Source: Pisolithus tinctorius (taxonomy: Eukaryota > Basidiomycota > Agaricomycetes > Boletales > Pisolithaceae). Taken from it: DNA of 64,000 bases. Position 1 is the stretch's first letter, and every line of letters starts with the position of its first letter. The stretch spans positions 62,001 through 126,000 of the forward strand of contig JANFAH010000014.1 in NCBI GenBank assembly GCA_024663395.1. Direction: 5' to 3'. Position numbers and translations under genes: made by a program. A model generated the notes under the pieces. That model did not search any database and had not been told where the DNA came from. It was given only the letters and a program-made list of their open reading frames with translations. Shown here one piece after another: positions 45,178-58,425 of this stretch.

Positions 45178-48027
45178 ATGGCACGCCTCAAAGGCCAGAA
45201 ACAAAAACAAAAGGCTTCCCAGAAAAGTCAGGAAGAGGTTGCATCAAAGTCGAAGAAACCGCAAGCAAAAAAAGATGTCTCTGAGTCATCCAAGTCAAAA
45301 GCTGATTCCCTTCAGTTCGATGCATCACCGCGCTGGTACGACAACGTACCCCCACTGCAGCCTACGACTTCAAATGCTGCTACTCTGACACCCGAAAAAC
45401 TCTCCTCCCTCCTGGATCGCGCGACGTCGTTACATACCAATGTGGTCAACACGTTTCAGTCGACCTCAACCGTCACATCGTCCAGTTCCGACTACAGTTT
45501 CCTCCAGAATATATTGCAGACCGGAACACTGTCAGATCGCCTAAGTGCACTCACTCTACTCGTGCAGAGCAGTCCCTTGCACAATACAAAGGCACTCGAA
45601 GCCCTAAAAAACCTGGCGGAACGGGGTAAGGGCAAAGGCGGAAGAGGTGAGAGTCTCAAGGCTTTGCGTTGCGTGGTGGATTGGTGGGTTGGCAGCGGCG
45701 CACCCGATCGCAAGTTAAAGTAGGTCCCTGTTATCTGCTTCATTGCGGGAAGTTATATCACTCAACCGCAGGTACTTTCGGGACCAGCCTCTGGCTCATC
45801 CCGATGTCAACGATCGGCATCTTGTGATATGGTATTTCGAGGATTGGCTGAAGAAATATTTCTTCTCCGTTCTACAAATCCTCGAGGTCCGTGTCCAACA
45901 TACCCTGGAAATGATAATGATTCCAATCTGCCTCTAGATGCTCTCTGCGGATCCTCTTTCATACGTCCGAATGCAGGCCCTCTCCTTGATCTTCACTTTA
46001 CTGAAGGAAAAACCTGAGCAGGAGCAAAACTTGCTCCGACTGCTCGTCAATAAGCTCGTACGTTCCACATGCCACCGTTGTCATACTCCTTATACCAGTC
46101 CACGTCCTTTCCACATTTCAGGGTGACTCCGATAAAACGATTTGCTCTCGCTCGTCGTATTACATCCTTCAACTCCTCCAGGTACACCCTTCGATGAAAA
46201 CAGTGGTTATCCGTGAAATGACGTCACTCGTCCTCCGACCGGGTACATCGACAGCCGCAACAGCTCCCCCTCCAACACAAAATACGTACATACGATTCAA
46301 CAAGGATGGATCGGACCCTAGGCCAAAGCCGCAACCAAAGTCAAAATCAAAAGCAGACTCTGCCGCTAAACATCCAGTCAACGAACATGCGCGCTACTAC
46401 GCTAGCATTACCCTCAACCAGATCATATTCCGCCAGAACGAAAAGGACGTGGCAATGCAGGTCATCGACGTGTATTTCCGACTGTTCGAAGATATTCTTG
46501 GCGAGGGCAGGTCAGCAGAAGAAGAGGATGACGACGCACGCTCGGAAGCGTCCCAGCCTCGCAACAAATCAAAGCAGAAGCGGAAAGGTAAAGAGGTCGT
46601 GGGTGAAGGTGGATTTACCGAAGTGGAAGATTCCCGCTCCAAGTTGCTTTCAGCTATCCTCACAGGAGTGAACCGTGCTCTTCCTTTTGCCAAGCTTGGT
46701 GCTACGGATTCAAGGTACTCTTTCAACGTCCGTGTTTGGTATGAGGTATTCGCTCATGAGAGGAACGAAAAGCTTGGGAAAGCATATCGATACCTTGTTC
46801 CTCATCACACACAGGTCCACGTTCAACATCTCCGTTCAAGCTCTCGTTCTTATCCAACAAATATCCTCGACCCTCGTCGATCAATCCAAAGCGTCTCCAT
46901 CGAATTCTGAGTCGAAGAGCATAGCAGACCGGTATTACCGCACTCTATACGCTTCCTTGTATGATGGACGGCTCGCATCGTCGTCGAAGCAAACAATGTA
47001 TCTCAATCTACTGTTCAAATCGCTGAAGGCGGATGGCAACGTGGAGCGCATCAAGAGTTTCGTGCGCAGATTTGTCCAGGTGCTGGTCAGTGGGGGTGCT
47101 GGTGGTAACGAATTTATCGTTGGCGGGTTATACCTCCTTGGAGAGGTGCGTATCATTAAAGCTGTACCGTGGATCACAGAGTGATATGGAACCTTCTTTG
47201 GCAAGATCTTTAGCACACTCCCCGGTCTTAGGAACCTGTTGTACGGTACGCAGAACACGCACGAAGGCGACAACTATGATCCTCGAAAGCGCGACCCACA
47301 ATACGCCCATCCGTCTGCTTCTCCGCTTTTTGAATTGGTAAGTTCCCGATTCGATGTTCGACTACGACCGTAGGGCTTACGTGCCATACAATACAGCTAC
47401 CCCTGACACTCCACTACCACCCCACGATCTCCCTGCATGCCCGCCAACTTCTCGCATCTCAGCCGATCACGTCCACCGCAGATCTCAATCTCAACACGCT
47501 CTCCCATTTCCTTGATCGATTCGTGTACAAGAATCCGAAGAAGCCTAGACCTAAAGGCGCGAGTGCCATGCAACCCGGTGCGAGCGCTGCTGACGGCGTG
47601 GGTGTCAAGAAGACGAAAGGGGAAGTAGTGGGAGACGACGTCTTGCCGAACGAGGAGAAGTTTTGGAAGAAGAGGGAGGAGGATGTGAGGGTCGATGAAG
47701 TGTTCTTCCATCGGTTTTTCTCTCAGAAACACAGGCGGAGTAATGTAAACGAAAAGGAAGGAGAGGAAGAGGGTGATGAGAGCGACGAGAGCGAAGCAGA
47801 GTCTGATGAAGAGCTTTCTCAGGGAGGATCTGTACCTGGTGGCGATTCTGATGCGGAGGAAGAGGGAGAGGAAAGTGAGCTTGACGAGAAAGCTGTATGG
47901 AAGGTAAGCGTAGCTTTTTTGTTGATTACCTCCTGCGCTTCGTGGAAGCTGGATTTTCACATTACTTCCAGGCAATGAAGGCGACTATGCCAGCAATGGA
48001 TGGCGACGACGAATTACCCTCTGAGCT

Positions 48028-48060
<33 letters not shown>

Positions 48061-48589
48061 TCTCCAGTCCCAACAGGACGATGAAGAGGGCGAAGATCAC
48101 GCATCTGAGGAGGACAATGAAGAAGACGAAGATGGCTCATCCGAGGAGGACGAAGAAGAGGACGAAGATCACGTGTCCGAGGAGGACGATGAAGAGGACG
48201 ATGATATCTCATTCGAGCAGGACGACGAAGACGCCGAAGAAGTCCCACTCGAGCCGGATAATGAAGAGAATGAGGTATATGGCATGGCTGATGCTGACAT
48301 GCCCGACGATGCGTTTTCTCTTGCCGAGGCCTCGGATGACGACGACCTTCTGGCCATTAATGATATCCCTGGGTTGATCGAATACGACGGGTCAGATGCG
48401 CCTGAAGAAGACCTTGAAAGAGATAGTGACGAGCGGGCCGGATTTGGAGGAAGTAGAGATAAGCGAAAGCGAAAAGGGAAGGGCGAGGATAAGGAGAGGA
48501 AGCGGAAGAAGCGGAAGACCTTGCCTACGTTTGCAAGTTATGAAGATTATGCGAAGATGATTGAGGATGGGCCGGAGGATAATATATAA
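45178..48589 (+). CDS. NOC1: ribosome biogenesis protein NOC1/MAK21 (CBF/Mak21 family)
   Basis: Eight exons, 45178-45719, 45772-45886, 45938-46057, 46122-46714, 46773-47145, 47206-47337, 47397-47903 and 47972-48589, close in frame to 999 residues. A Lys-rich start (KGQKQKQKASQKS) precedes an alpha-helical repeat region (YFRDQPLAHPDVNDRHLVIW, SYYILQLLQVHPSMK) and the CBF domain core (HIDTLFLITHRSTFNISVQA, RYYRTLYASLYD, RRFVQVL, HYHPTISLHARQLL, FLDRFVYKNPK). The end is very acidic with long D/E tracts and finishes with a basic KRKRKGKGEDKERKRKKRK signal. Yeast Mak21/Noc1 works with Noc2 in the nucleolus on early 60S precursors. It is divergent from the lysine gene, with tRNA-Glu between. Confidence 0.9.
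48029..48061 (+). repeat. (GAC)10-GAT trinucleotide run coding poly-Asp
   Basis: Ten uninterrupted GAC codons plus GAT lie within the acidic tail of NOC1. Being pure and in frame, the run is likely to vary in length between strains without breaking the protein. Confidence 0.9.
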
Positions 48590-49514
48590 TCGTCGTCGCA
48601 GATGCTAGACTCCTCTGTGCAGACCTTGCTCGTAGTAGAGCAAACTCGATTTCAACTTGAAGCCCACTATATACTAGCAACACGGTCGGAGTGCTCAGAG
48701 GTCGGGGGCACGGAAGCTTTTGACGCTTTCGGCTTTACCACCCTCTCTTTGTCCGTCACGAACGCTGACCACGTTCCCTCAAACACACGCCAAGAAGCAA
48801 GTCTGCATTCCTCGAGATAACTGTCTTCAATGCGGTTTCTTGCGCGTGCCAGCAATCTACACGACGCAAACTCGTGTATGTCCTTCGCACAAGATGGTTG
48901 CTTGTCTGCCTCGTGGGTGGGTTCCGGTCTTTGGCATCGTCGTTCGCTCGCGGATTTTCCGCCTGAAACAAGAGCCACGGTCACGGTAGCCATCATAAAT
49001 CTTGGAGCTTGAAGTCACAAGTTAGCTCGTGCACGGTGAACTTGGGGAATGACCGAATTCCGTTTCAATTGACACGCATTACGCTGCTCGCGGTAATACT
49101 GTTGCATCTGGCTACAATTCGCAAAATTCACTCAATGTCTGCCTTCGTTCGATCCTTCGATACGGGTAGGTACCCTTATCATGGGTAGCCTATCAGATTG
49201 GGTACCAGTGTGATTTGCTGCGCGGGTACATACTAACATTCAGTAGAGTCACTTGCCTCGTGCTCTGGACACAAGGCATCAAGTAATCACAGTGGTCACT
49301 TGACACTTCGTATCAAGGCGCAAGGGCACGTACATTCGTGCTCTGGTCGAAGGATCCCGTGATGCGCCACGTTGCCGAAATGGCGGTACGGTTTTTTACC
49401 CCATATTCCTGGGATGGTGCGGAAATGAGAACCAACAGGTCTTAAAATATCACTACTGCAGTCACCCTATCAAGGTCGCCATCATCCATGCGTTAGATAT
49501 GTTTGCAAGACCTG
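48590..49514. other. intergenic after NOC1
   Basis: About 925 bases with no recognised gene; open frames on both strands are short and lack motifs. It contains the promoter of the next plus-strand gene. Confidence 0.5.
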
Positions 49515-52500
49515 ATGGCTGATATAATCGGAAATGGCCGTTCTCCACAGCACGCCAACATCGTGTTTGGCGCGCATCATGTACTCTTGAAATTCGAATT
49601 CCTCTACCCTCACTTCCGTCCAACCATCATCCTCTCGGGAGTGATGGGTGACTTTGTGCAGTGGAACTATGATCAAGCCCAGGTTTTCGATCCATGGGCG
49701 TCACTGTACAGCTTTCCTCCGAATTCGCATGCTGTACACGAGCTCAGCAGTGACGCAGAAGCACGCCTTAAGCGTTCGCCGGTAGCGAACACGGGAGTCG
49801 TCGAGACATGCTCATATAGTCGTGGCCCAGGTGGTCACCCCAATCGGACTACTGGCATACAGGCAAACAAAGAGAACTTTGTTCCACGATTTCGTGACAC
49901 TTCAACTGTGAGTTTCTCCTCAGGATCGCACCGGAAGTGACCTACGTTTCCGAACAGGACCCTTCATCGAATATCGAGTCTGATTTTGTTTCGTCTCTTT
50001 CTGGTTCACCCAAGATATCTTCACACAGTCACAATTACTGTGTGGAACTTCAACAACAGAACACAGAGCTGAAGGGGGCATTGTGTAGTCAACGCCAACA
50101 AATCAGCGAGCTTCGTCTTCAAGTGTCTTCCCTTCAAAGGGAAGTAGCAACTACAAGGTAAATACTTATGTCGTGTAGGTCAAGGTATTTCTGACTATCT
50201 CCGCGGCAGTGCTTCATATGAACGGCTATTTTCGAGAGTCGTACCATCTCACAACAGTCTAACTCGACCACTTTCCTTCCAACCCTTCTTCCGCATCTTA
50301 AAGTTTGCGCGTGCGGCGAACTCTCGTCTTCCGACTTACCGGCGGGAGCATTACATTGGTCAGTTCTATTGGACCGAAGAGAGTTTCGAGAAGGAACGTC
50401 AAGGGTTTTCGAATTTGACTGTGCTTAGGGACGAATACTCTGGTCCTTTGTCATTCCTCGTAGGAGAAGATGGTATCGTGGTATCTACCAGGCGTCAGCA
50501 GCAATTCTTCCGTTTCGGGCGCTTACTCTACAACACTCTGCTAAGGTACGAGATGGCTCCAGGGGATTGGCATGATATCGATGTCTACGCACTCGAGTGG
50601 TTCTGTCTGGCTATTCGCGTCAAATACGCAGAATTTCGTTTGTGCGAAGACCACTGGAAAGCTGAGGCTTTTGGTGCCATACACTACGCCAAGTGGTGTC
50701 AACCCTCCAGAGCGGCTTTGCGAAGTTCATTCTCGGAGTCGGAAACTGTTCGAGCTCAAGAAGCCCAGGAAACCGAGATAAGCGCTCCGTTCCGAACGGA
50801 AGAAACTCGGCTTTCGCAGCGTATTTTGGACAGTAATATCGAGGTACGGGAGCGCAGGGATGTTGCTGTCCAAGTTACGCGGCCATCAGGCTTTTCCGCT
50901 GCGGGGATAGTCAGAGACACTCCCGTAGGTGCTGTTTCTGATGAGACTTGGGCAGGAAACACGGGCCTGGTTAGCGATTTCCCTCCAGGTAACTCCTTAA
51001 GCAGCACACTGGGAATATATCAACGTTTGACTCACACAGTGCTCGAAGAGAAAGAAGATCTGGATGATTTTGTGGGACTTGCAACACCTTCCCCGTCGGC
51101 AAATGGCTGGTTTGCGTTCACAGTGTCTAACGCGAATCGGCCTCATGTCCACGGGGAAGATCCGCCAAGTAAGAATACTCGTATTTGCAGTTGCAGCATA
51201 TGTTGACTTATCACTTTTCGTTGGCTTCGAAGATTTCTTTGAATTGAAAGCGGAGGAGCAATCGCGGGTTGCAGCAACTTCAAAGCTGGTCAAGGAGAAA
51301 CGCCAACAGGTAAGTTCGCTTCATGGCCTTTCTCCCTCTTATTTGTAAACGCGCCATTCTAGCTTGTTGTTCTCAAGAAGGGCACTGCGTATAAGGCCAA
51401 GCCTCGTGGAAAAGAGAAGAAGCAGTGGCATGTCCAGACCAGGCGGGATCTTGACGACATTATTTCTTCGTGCCTGGACGACTTTGAGAGAGATAAGGCT
51501 AGACAGAACAACGGTACAGTTATTCTCTTCTGCCTGTACTTCCTGTTGAGCGAGGACCCTGGATAGCCAAGCGGAGAGCGACGGCGAAACGCCGCCAGGC
51601 GAAGAAGCTACAGCAAGCTGCGTCCAGTCTCGAGATGAATGAACAAGGCGAGCGAGAAGTATGGGAACAGAGATCAGACATACGACAGCGCCTTGATAGC
51701 TTGGTCAAGTACGCTGACCACGTCGAACGAGCTCATCGCAAGGAGGAGCGCGTTCTTCTTGTTCGTCAGTTTTCCGAAGAGTTAAGTGCCAGCCGAGCCG
51801 AATCCTCGACGAAATCCGACCCGGACGCGGAACCTGTGGAAGGACCTCACGCGAGGAAGCTACGGTTGTCACGCATGTTGCCAGACTTTGACTCGTACCA
51901 CGCCTTGGTGATGGGCCAAAGAGTAAAGGAGTTCCGGAAGAAGAAAGCAGAAGCGGCGCAAAAGGTCAAAGAAGAGAAAGAGGCTAGGGTGCGAGAGAAG
52001 CGCGAACGTGAAGCTCGGGAGAGACTGGCACACATGGAAGCGGTAATACGCCAAAGGCGGGCAGCCAGTGAGTTGGTTAGTGTGATGTTCTCGAAGCGTC
52101 TGACGTTCCCTCGCAGAATCATGGGGCGCAGAAGAGCAACCATCTGCGAAACAACAGCGTGAAGCGGAAAGGAAACTTGAACGCGAGTCTGGTACTGTAC
52201 CCAGCAAAGCAGTGGGAGTGTTGCCTGGAGCACAAAGTATGGCCCCGAAATCCCGACCCGGCGCGTCTGCAAAGCTGCGCACGCAACAGAAGTGGGAGAG
52301 AACATCTGTCGTTGATCTCCAACCGACATCAACGGACGAACGGTATGAAGCTGGTGGTGCGAGCCACAAGCCCTCCCAGGGGGCAATAGAGACAACGACA
52401 AAATATCGACCAAGCACGTTCGCCGGGCGGCCGAAACCGACAGTGCCAACCCAGTCCGTCGAGCAAGCTGATGCTCAGGCTGAACCACGGACAACGCCGA

Positions 52501-53324
52501 AATACCGACCAGGCATGTTTGGGCCGCGATCGACGCCGACTGTGCCAGCTCAGTCCATCGAGCAAACTGACACGCAGGCTGAAGCACGGACAAAGGCTCA
52601 AATAGAATTCCAAGCACGCATGAAGGCTCGGCTGGAGGCCCAGGCTATTGCAGCAGCCAAAAGACGGCGAGAGCTGGAACACACAACCGCATATGAAGAC
52701 ACGCGAAAGCAAGGGCTTCGAATGGAAGCTGGGCAAAGCGCGCCTCCATCGGTTTTGACCGGAAAGAATGAGGAGATACCTCGGCGTACGGATGCAATTC
52801 CGACTGTTCCTGGCACTACTGGTCCTCTCCGCATCCCCGGCGCCTACTCTCAATCAACGCCTCTGCCAACACCCGATCCTGCTATTCATAAACATGTCAG
52901 CGGATGGCGGCCTCGGTCCACTGCTATGTCGCGAGGAGGGGATCCTGCACCACGCTCGGGTACACAAGACCCAATGAGAGACTCTAGTGCAGCGTTCACG
53001 CACTTAGAAAAGTCGCCGCGAACTTCACTGCCTACTGCATCACCCCGTGTTGGAATGCAAACGCCTACGGCTAAATCGGTCGGAAACACTGCAAACTCCG
53101 CCCGGCAACCCGGGGCCGACGATCCTCGGACCAACCGCTTCCCACCGGCAACTAGGGCCCGGGAACACGGACTTGCGGTCAATTCCCCTCTGCCAATGCC
53201 CACAGTCGTCAAGGATACTGTAGAGGCAACTCTCAGACAGTCGGAATCTCGCTTCGTCTCCTCCAACCACTTGACACCATCGCACGAAGTTTGGCGGCCG
53301 AGGAAAGCAGCAGTGAAGAACTAG
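49515..53324 (+). CDS. large charged protein with eIF3a-like C-terminal half
   Basis: A plus-strand gene with several introns (exon 1 is 49515-49907, exon 2 49958-50157, exon 3 from 50210). The N-terminal part is Ser-rich, then a short coiled coil (LQQQNTELKGALCSQRQQ) and a domain of about 150 residues I cannot name (ARAANSRLPTYRREHYIGQF, APGDWHDIDVYALEWF). From about 51240 the protein becomes highly charged. Segments recall the region of translation initiation factor eIF3a after its PCI domain: ADHVERAHRKEER, RKLRLSRMLPDFDSYHAL, KEEKEARVREKREREARERL, and twice a KYRP(G/S)xF motif (TTKYRPSTF, TPKYRPGMF). No PCI domain is present, so it is not eIF3a itself. Either a chimeric paralogue or convergent coiled coil; the family call is tentative. 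Exon limits in 51.0-52.2 kb are not settled. Confidence 0.5.
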
Positions 53325-53543
53325 GTGTATTACAGATTTCCTGTACCGTTAATTTCTACGTGTGTTGTGTTACGATCTGCGATTACTTCCCGTTTATCCG
53401 ATACCAAAGCAGCCATAGCTCTCGGGACGGCATCACAGGCAGGTTGATCTGCTCATTTCATCTTAGGCAACGTGTACAATTTCTCTCCTCCGTCGAGTGG
53501 GGCTACAATACATGGGTATGATACGAAACATACTGGTAAAAAT

Positions 53544-55639
53544 TTAGGTAGCTCTCTTCCTCAACAGGACTGTGGTGGTAGGATCTGGAGCAATGAAGAT
53601 CCCAAACTCGACGGTCCTGCAGGATGCCGGGGCGTCATCGTCAAGCTTCAGGTCGTACGACGATACGATATGAGCCAGTATCGTCTTCTGAATCATGGCA
53701 GCAGCAAACCTGCCCGGACTGCGCAACATTTAGCGAGTAAAGGGTAAACAACAAATGAGAGGTCATGACGACATGAACTTACCACGCATGCTTCCCGTGC
53801 CCAAATGCCAAGTAATCTGGGGCAAGAGAGACCATCCCCTGCTTCATATCCTTTCCATTACTACGGGGTCGAACAAAACGGAACGGGTCAAAAGCATTGG
53901 GTTTGTCGTAGAATTCTTCATCGTGGTGAATAGCACACGATGGGGCAGAAATGTAACATCCTCTTGGGATGACTCTGCCATCCGAGAAAGTAAAATCTTT
54001 TAACACCTTTCTTAGCATGATCACTAGGTGCAAATCAGTCAAGTTGAACCTTCAGAAATTGAATATATAACTCACAGCTGCTCGCACCACCGAGGCGGAG
54101 ACTCTCTTTCAAGAAGCTATCGATTTTGTACATCTTGTCTGTCGCAGCTTTCGTCCAGCCATGTTGACGTACTACTGTGTCGACCTCTTCGCGAAGAGGC
54201 TCTAGATATTCAGGATGTGCCGCAAGATTATATACCGCACACATAAGAGACTGAAGGGTGTCATATTGCGATCAGGAGAAAAGTAGTGTCAACTCCTTAC
54301 GCTTGCAGTTACCTAAGAACCAGAGTCAAGACGAGAACTTTTGTGGGCGAGACAAAGCAGAAGATACCCACATGAACCGAAGCAAAAACCATGACTAATA
54401 TACGTTGCGTGATCTCCCTTTCAGTGGTTTCGATACCAGTGTCTATCAACCATTGAAGGAAATCGTCCTATTGAAATACATGAGGTACTGGTAGTTCAAA
54501 AGCGTCTGGACTGACCGGCATGTTAACCACTTCTCCGCTACGAGCACGGTCCGCTATTTTCTGGCGCTCCCTGATGATGGGGCCTAGAAATTCTACTGCC
54601 CGCCCAACTTGACTTTCCGTAGACGTGACAAGGCTCGCAATGATCCTAGAGATGATGTCATCGAAAATGAAAGCGCGTCTAGCGGCAGACTCACGTCCAC
54701 ATGAACCTTGGAAAAAGGTCCATTTTCGCTGCTGATACCAAGGAATCAACAGCGAATTGAAGGCCAAACTCCAACCAGTCGGGGTTACGACCTACATAGA
54801 CATCAGAGTTGACCGCTTCTCCCGATCCCGTAAACTGAGACCGAACGAACAAAGAGGAAGTCCAACAAAAATACGGTTGCTTGCCCCAGAAACCACTTTT
54901 TGGATGGCCTCCAATGCCACTACGGGCTTCCATTCTATAGAACGATGATCACTTGCGGAAAGTGGGGGACGAAGTCACTCCCCTACCATTACCTTGCGAA
55001 GAAAACACTTCACTCAAGGCGACCGATATCTCGTCTTCAACGATTGGACATAAACTGCTAAGCTTGCGGTTGAGTTGCGTCTTAATGACCACGAAATGAT
55101 ACGGTTCGTTCGCAACCCGATGTCCCATTGTAAATGCAATTTTGAGGAACTGTGACCATGATATCATGAGACGCAGGGGATGACCGGTTCCGCAAAAGTT
55201 CTCACGTCGTTTGTACCCTCGGCTGCAGATAACTGGTCATCTGGAGCTGCCTTAACTTCTTCGAGCAGCTTGGCCCCGCTGACGACCACCATCCAATTAT
55301 AAAGCAATGGAATCTTGAATGGCACATTTTTATACTGTTTATTGGAGTTAACAGGGCTATGAACTTGAAGACCTTCAGAAAATTGCGTACTCTGTTGTAA
55401 CCTTCTTGAACGACGCCAGACGTGCCTCTTATATTTTTTATAGCCGACCGCCAGGAGCCGCCCCAGTTAGTCGACCCAACCGTGGGGATTGCATTGAGCT
55501 TGGCAATGACATCATGATGACGAGCAGACCGTCGAGAAGATGAACTCACTCTCTGACATTGCAAGAACAGTTGGACTGTGATTCCAACCAAACCTGCACT
55601 GACAAGAAGATAGACCTCGGGGGATGAACTAGAAAACAT
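53544..55639 (-). CDS. cytochrome P450 monooxygenase
   Basis: A minus-strand gene of many short exons. The ATG at 55639 gives a short Ser-rich lead and a hydrophobic membrane anchor (VYLLVSAGLVGITVQLFL). Further on are an N-terminal NAIPTVGS hinge, the K-helix motif KESLR (ExxR), the PERF-like FDPFRF and the haem-binding loop FGHGKHACPGRF, with the Cys ligand just across an intron. The end is VLLRKRAT before TAA at 53544-53546. It resembles the ent-kaurene-oxidase-like clan of agaricomycete P450s anchored in the ER membrane. The substrate is unknown. The gene is convergent with the charged-protein gene, 219 bases away; no PKS, NRPS or terpene synthase is nearby. Confidence 0.88.
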
Positions 55640-56093
55640 GACGGCCAATCGACGACGAACCTACACGGCGACCAAGAGGGGCTATATACGGTCTTATGAC
55701 CTGCCAGCAGCGGTGTTTTGGTTCCGAAAGAATGCACATATTCCCCCGATGGGTCGCACTCTTCTATGATCTCCCCGGCAACTACTGTCACTCACCACCA
55801 ATCAAATGCAGTGATATATGTGGTTTGTTTGGGAATGGAACCGCTAGTTGATGGAAGGAAAACGGCGCGACGTGGTCATTTTGTGACTAACGTAGTCAGC
55901 TGAGGCAATGTACCAGACGATAGTCGTCCGAAGGGACTCTATTGAAAACCGATCATTTTCATTTTCGGGTTACCCTCGATCCAATAGTCCCAGGTACCTG
56001 TACCTTTGCAGCCGTATGCATGTGGAGTGCCCGAGACTCGGCATTATTTCAACATGACGTGAGAATCTAGCTCTGAGTGACAAACAAAAAAGA
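55640..56093. other. intergenic between P450 and tRNA-Gly
   Basis: About 450 bases with the P450 promoter. No gene or repeat is seen. Confidence 0.5.
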
Positions 56094-56165
56094 TACGCCG
56101 AAGGGGAGTCGAACCCCTGCCGCTTGCTTGGAAGGCAAGCATGATAACCGCTTCACCATCGGCGT
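56094..56165 (-). tRNA. tRNA-Gly (UCC)
   Basis: On the minus strand the acceptor stem ACGCCGA/TCGGCGT pairs, the T arm is AGGGGTTCGACTCCCCT and the anticodon stem CTTGC/GCAAG encloses loop CTTCCAA, anticodon TCC (plus-strand gga at 56130-56132). No intron. Confidence 0.93.
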
Positions 56166-56292
56166 CGCATAACGGGAGGACCGTCTTTACTTCTGTTATC
56201 TGGTTAAGTCGATGTTCGTAAGATGCGATCAAGATACGATGGTCGGGTCTTGGTCAGGGTCGCAAGCGCATCTTAGTAGCAGGCTATACGCG

Positions 56293-58425
56293 ATGGCGAC
56301 CACTCCGCTCACCGCCAAGTACCCAGGTTATTCTTTGCCTTCTGTCAGCGCAACTTCCCGCCTAACATATTGTTCCAGCGAAAGATCATGTCGTGAGGAC
56401 ATTCAAAACATTGACTTACTCCCTACATCCCAGCCAACGCGATAAGGTCAGTTTACTACCCAGCATACCTCCCGTCGGTGGAATCTTACCAGCGAGTAGC
56501 CTCAAGTTATTGTACTCGCTGGTTCCGAAACTCCTTATCGTAATGATACGGATCGGGAGCTTCCCTTTCGTCAAGAGTCCAACTTCTTCTACCTGTCAGG
56601 TTGTGCCGTTCCTGGAACATTTTTCCTCGCAACATACCACCCGGACAGTGCTACAGTAAGCACGAAGTTGTATGTACCAAAAGCAACGCTCGAGGACCTC
56701 ATGTGGTCTCCCGCACCGCCAAGTCCTTCGGAGGCCCGTGCAGCCTACGAGGTCGATGACGTTTTCTACAAAGTCGAGTTTGTCGATCATTTGAAGTCTC
56801 TTCCTGCCGATGCTCTAGTTCACGTACTTCCACGCACGGGAGAATTCCCGGACGTGCGAAGTTATGTAGACAAATCATCACCGGGTCACCCACTGGGCAA
56901 CAGCGGGAGTGCTGTCACGGAAGAGCATCTCCTCCCAGCTCTGCACCAGACAAGGCTGATCAAGGACGCCTTTGAGATTGCTCTGATCCGAAAAGCCAAT
57001 GAGATTAGCTCTCGGGCACATGAGGTAGTAATGCGAGTGCTAGGACTGGCAGTCCAAGGGAAGATTAAACAGGATAACGGTCATGGGAACAAACGTCCGC
57101 TATTACCGGCTGAGTGGCTGATCGAGACAGAAGCAGAGGCAGAAGCGGTTTTCGTGGCTTCGTGCAGGAGGGAGGGGTAAGGGTCCTCGTATATCGGCTT
57201 GTCAGATCTCATATTTTTGAAATGTTTTAGAGCATTTCATCAAGCATACTTGCCAATCGTTGCTGCTAACGACCGCGCCGCAACGCTTCACTACTGTTGC
57301 AATGACAAAGCTTTTGCTTGGGGTCCCGTTACGAACAGGCACGCCAACAACGGCAGACACCTTACCTCCATGGCATCTCGGCGGGAATGTGGAAGTGTAT
57401 TGGCGCCCCAGGTCCTACTGATCGACGCAGGGTGTGAATGGGAGTGTCATAGTTCCGACAGTAAGTTCACATCTCTTCCGCACGAGATCGTCTGAACCGT
57501 CGAAATCGTTAATACTCGGAGTTGACTTTGGGGGTCTTGGCTGACTGCCCTTTATGTTATGAACAGTCACACGCACGATGCCAGTTGGTAATGGAGGAAA
57601 GTTCACCACTGAGGCAAGAGCTATTTATGACCTTGTATTGGAGATGCAACAGGTCCTTCTATCCCTCTCGACCTTTCGTCTTCGAGTTGGAATACTTAAC
57701 TCTTTTCCAGGAGTCTCTTGCCATGCTCTGTCCGGGTGTGCATTGGGACGATGTTCAATTGCGGTGCCATGAAGTCCTAGTGGACGGTTTCCTCCGCCTG
57801 GGAATCTTTCGCAGTGCCGAGACCTCGCATGGTAAGTTTCCCGGAAGGGTCACATTCAGTCTTCTTATCACCCAACTTACGAAATTTACGGCAGCGGACT
57901 TGAAGAGTCACGGTGATCTCCGACACGATATCCTTACTTCTGGTCTTAGCGCAGCGTTCTTCCCACATGGCGTCGGACACTCACTTGGGTTGGACGTACA
58001 CGACGTGCCAAGTGCAAGCAAGCCCCCAAAGACAGGAAAATACTTTGTTCCAGGCTCAATCGCGTCTGGCAGTTCTGGTGCTGGGGGACATGAGAGCTTC
58101 TACAAGTTCCTACGTTTACGCCTTCCGTTGTTGGCTGGCATGGTCGTTGTAAGTCTTTCTACCTGCCGCACGGTATCCGCATTTGCGTGCCAGAAATCTG
58201 ACCAATACATAGACTGTTGAGCCGGGAATTTACTTTTCTCCCCATCTCCTCGGCCCTCATATGGATTCTTGCTTCCTTGACAAAACTGTACTTGCACGGT
58301 ACGAAAGTGTGGGCGGCATCCGCATCGAAGATGATGTACTCATCACTGAAAATGGATCTGAGAATCTCACGATGGTCGGAAGCGAGACAGCGTGGATCGA
58401 GGAGGTGTGCGCAGGAGAAGCGTGA
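56293..58425 (+). CDS. Xaa-Pro dipeptidase (prolidase type, M24B)
   Basis: A multi-exon gene starting MATTPLTAKYPA (exons 56293-56326, 56379-56446, then from 56500). The N-terminal domain has TDRELPFRQESNFFYLSGC, usual for aminopeptidase P/prolidase. The catalytic pita-bread fold supplies the metal ligands: LLIDAGCEW and the second Asp in SSDITRTMPVG, His in HGVGHSLGLDVHD, Glu in EPGIYF and Glu in RIEDDVLIT. M24B enzymes cleave Xaa-Pro bonds with two metal ions, helping recycle proline peptides. The stop is TGA at 58423-58425. A GTCCCGTTACG donor joins FAWGP to VLLIDAGC, so a frame-breaking intron at about 57329-57411 must be removed. The gene is divergent from tRNA-Gly. Confidence 0.88.

Noticed and set aside
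47985..48248. Minus-strand open frame rich in Arg and Pro opposite the NOC1 tail
   Set aside because: It is the complement of the GAC/GAA/GAG-rich coding sequence; the composition explains the lack of stops.
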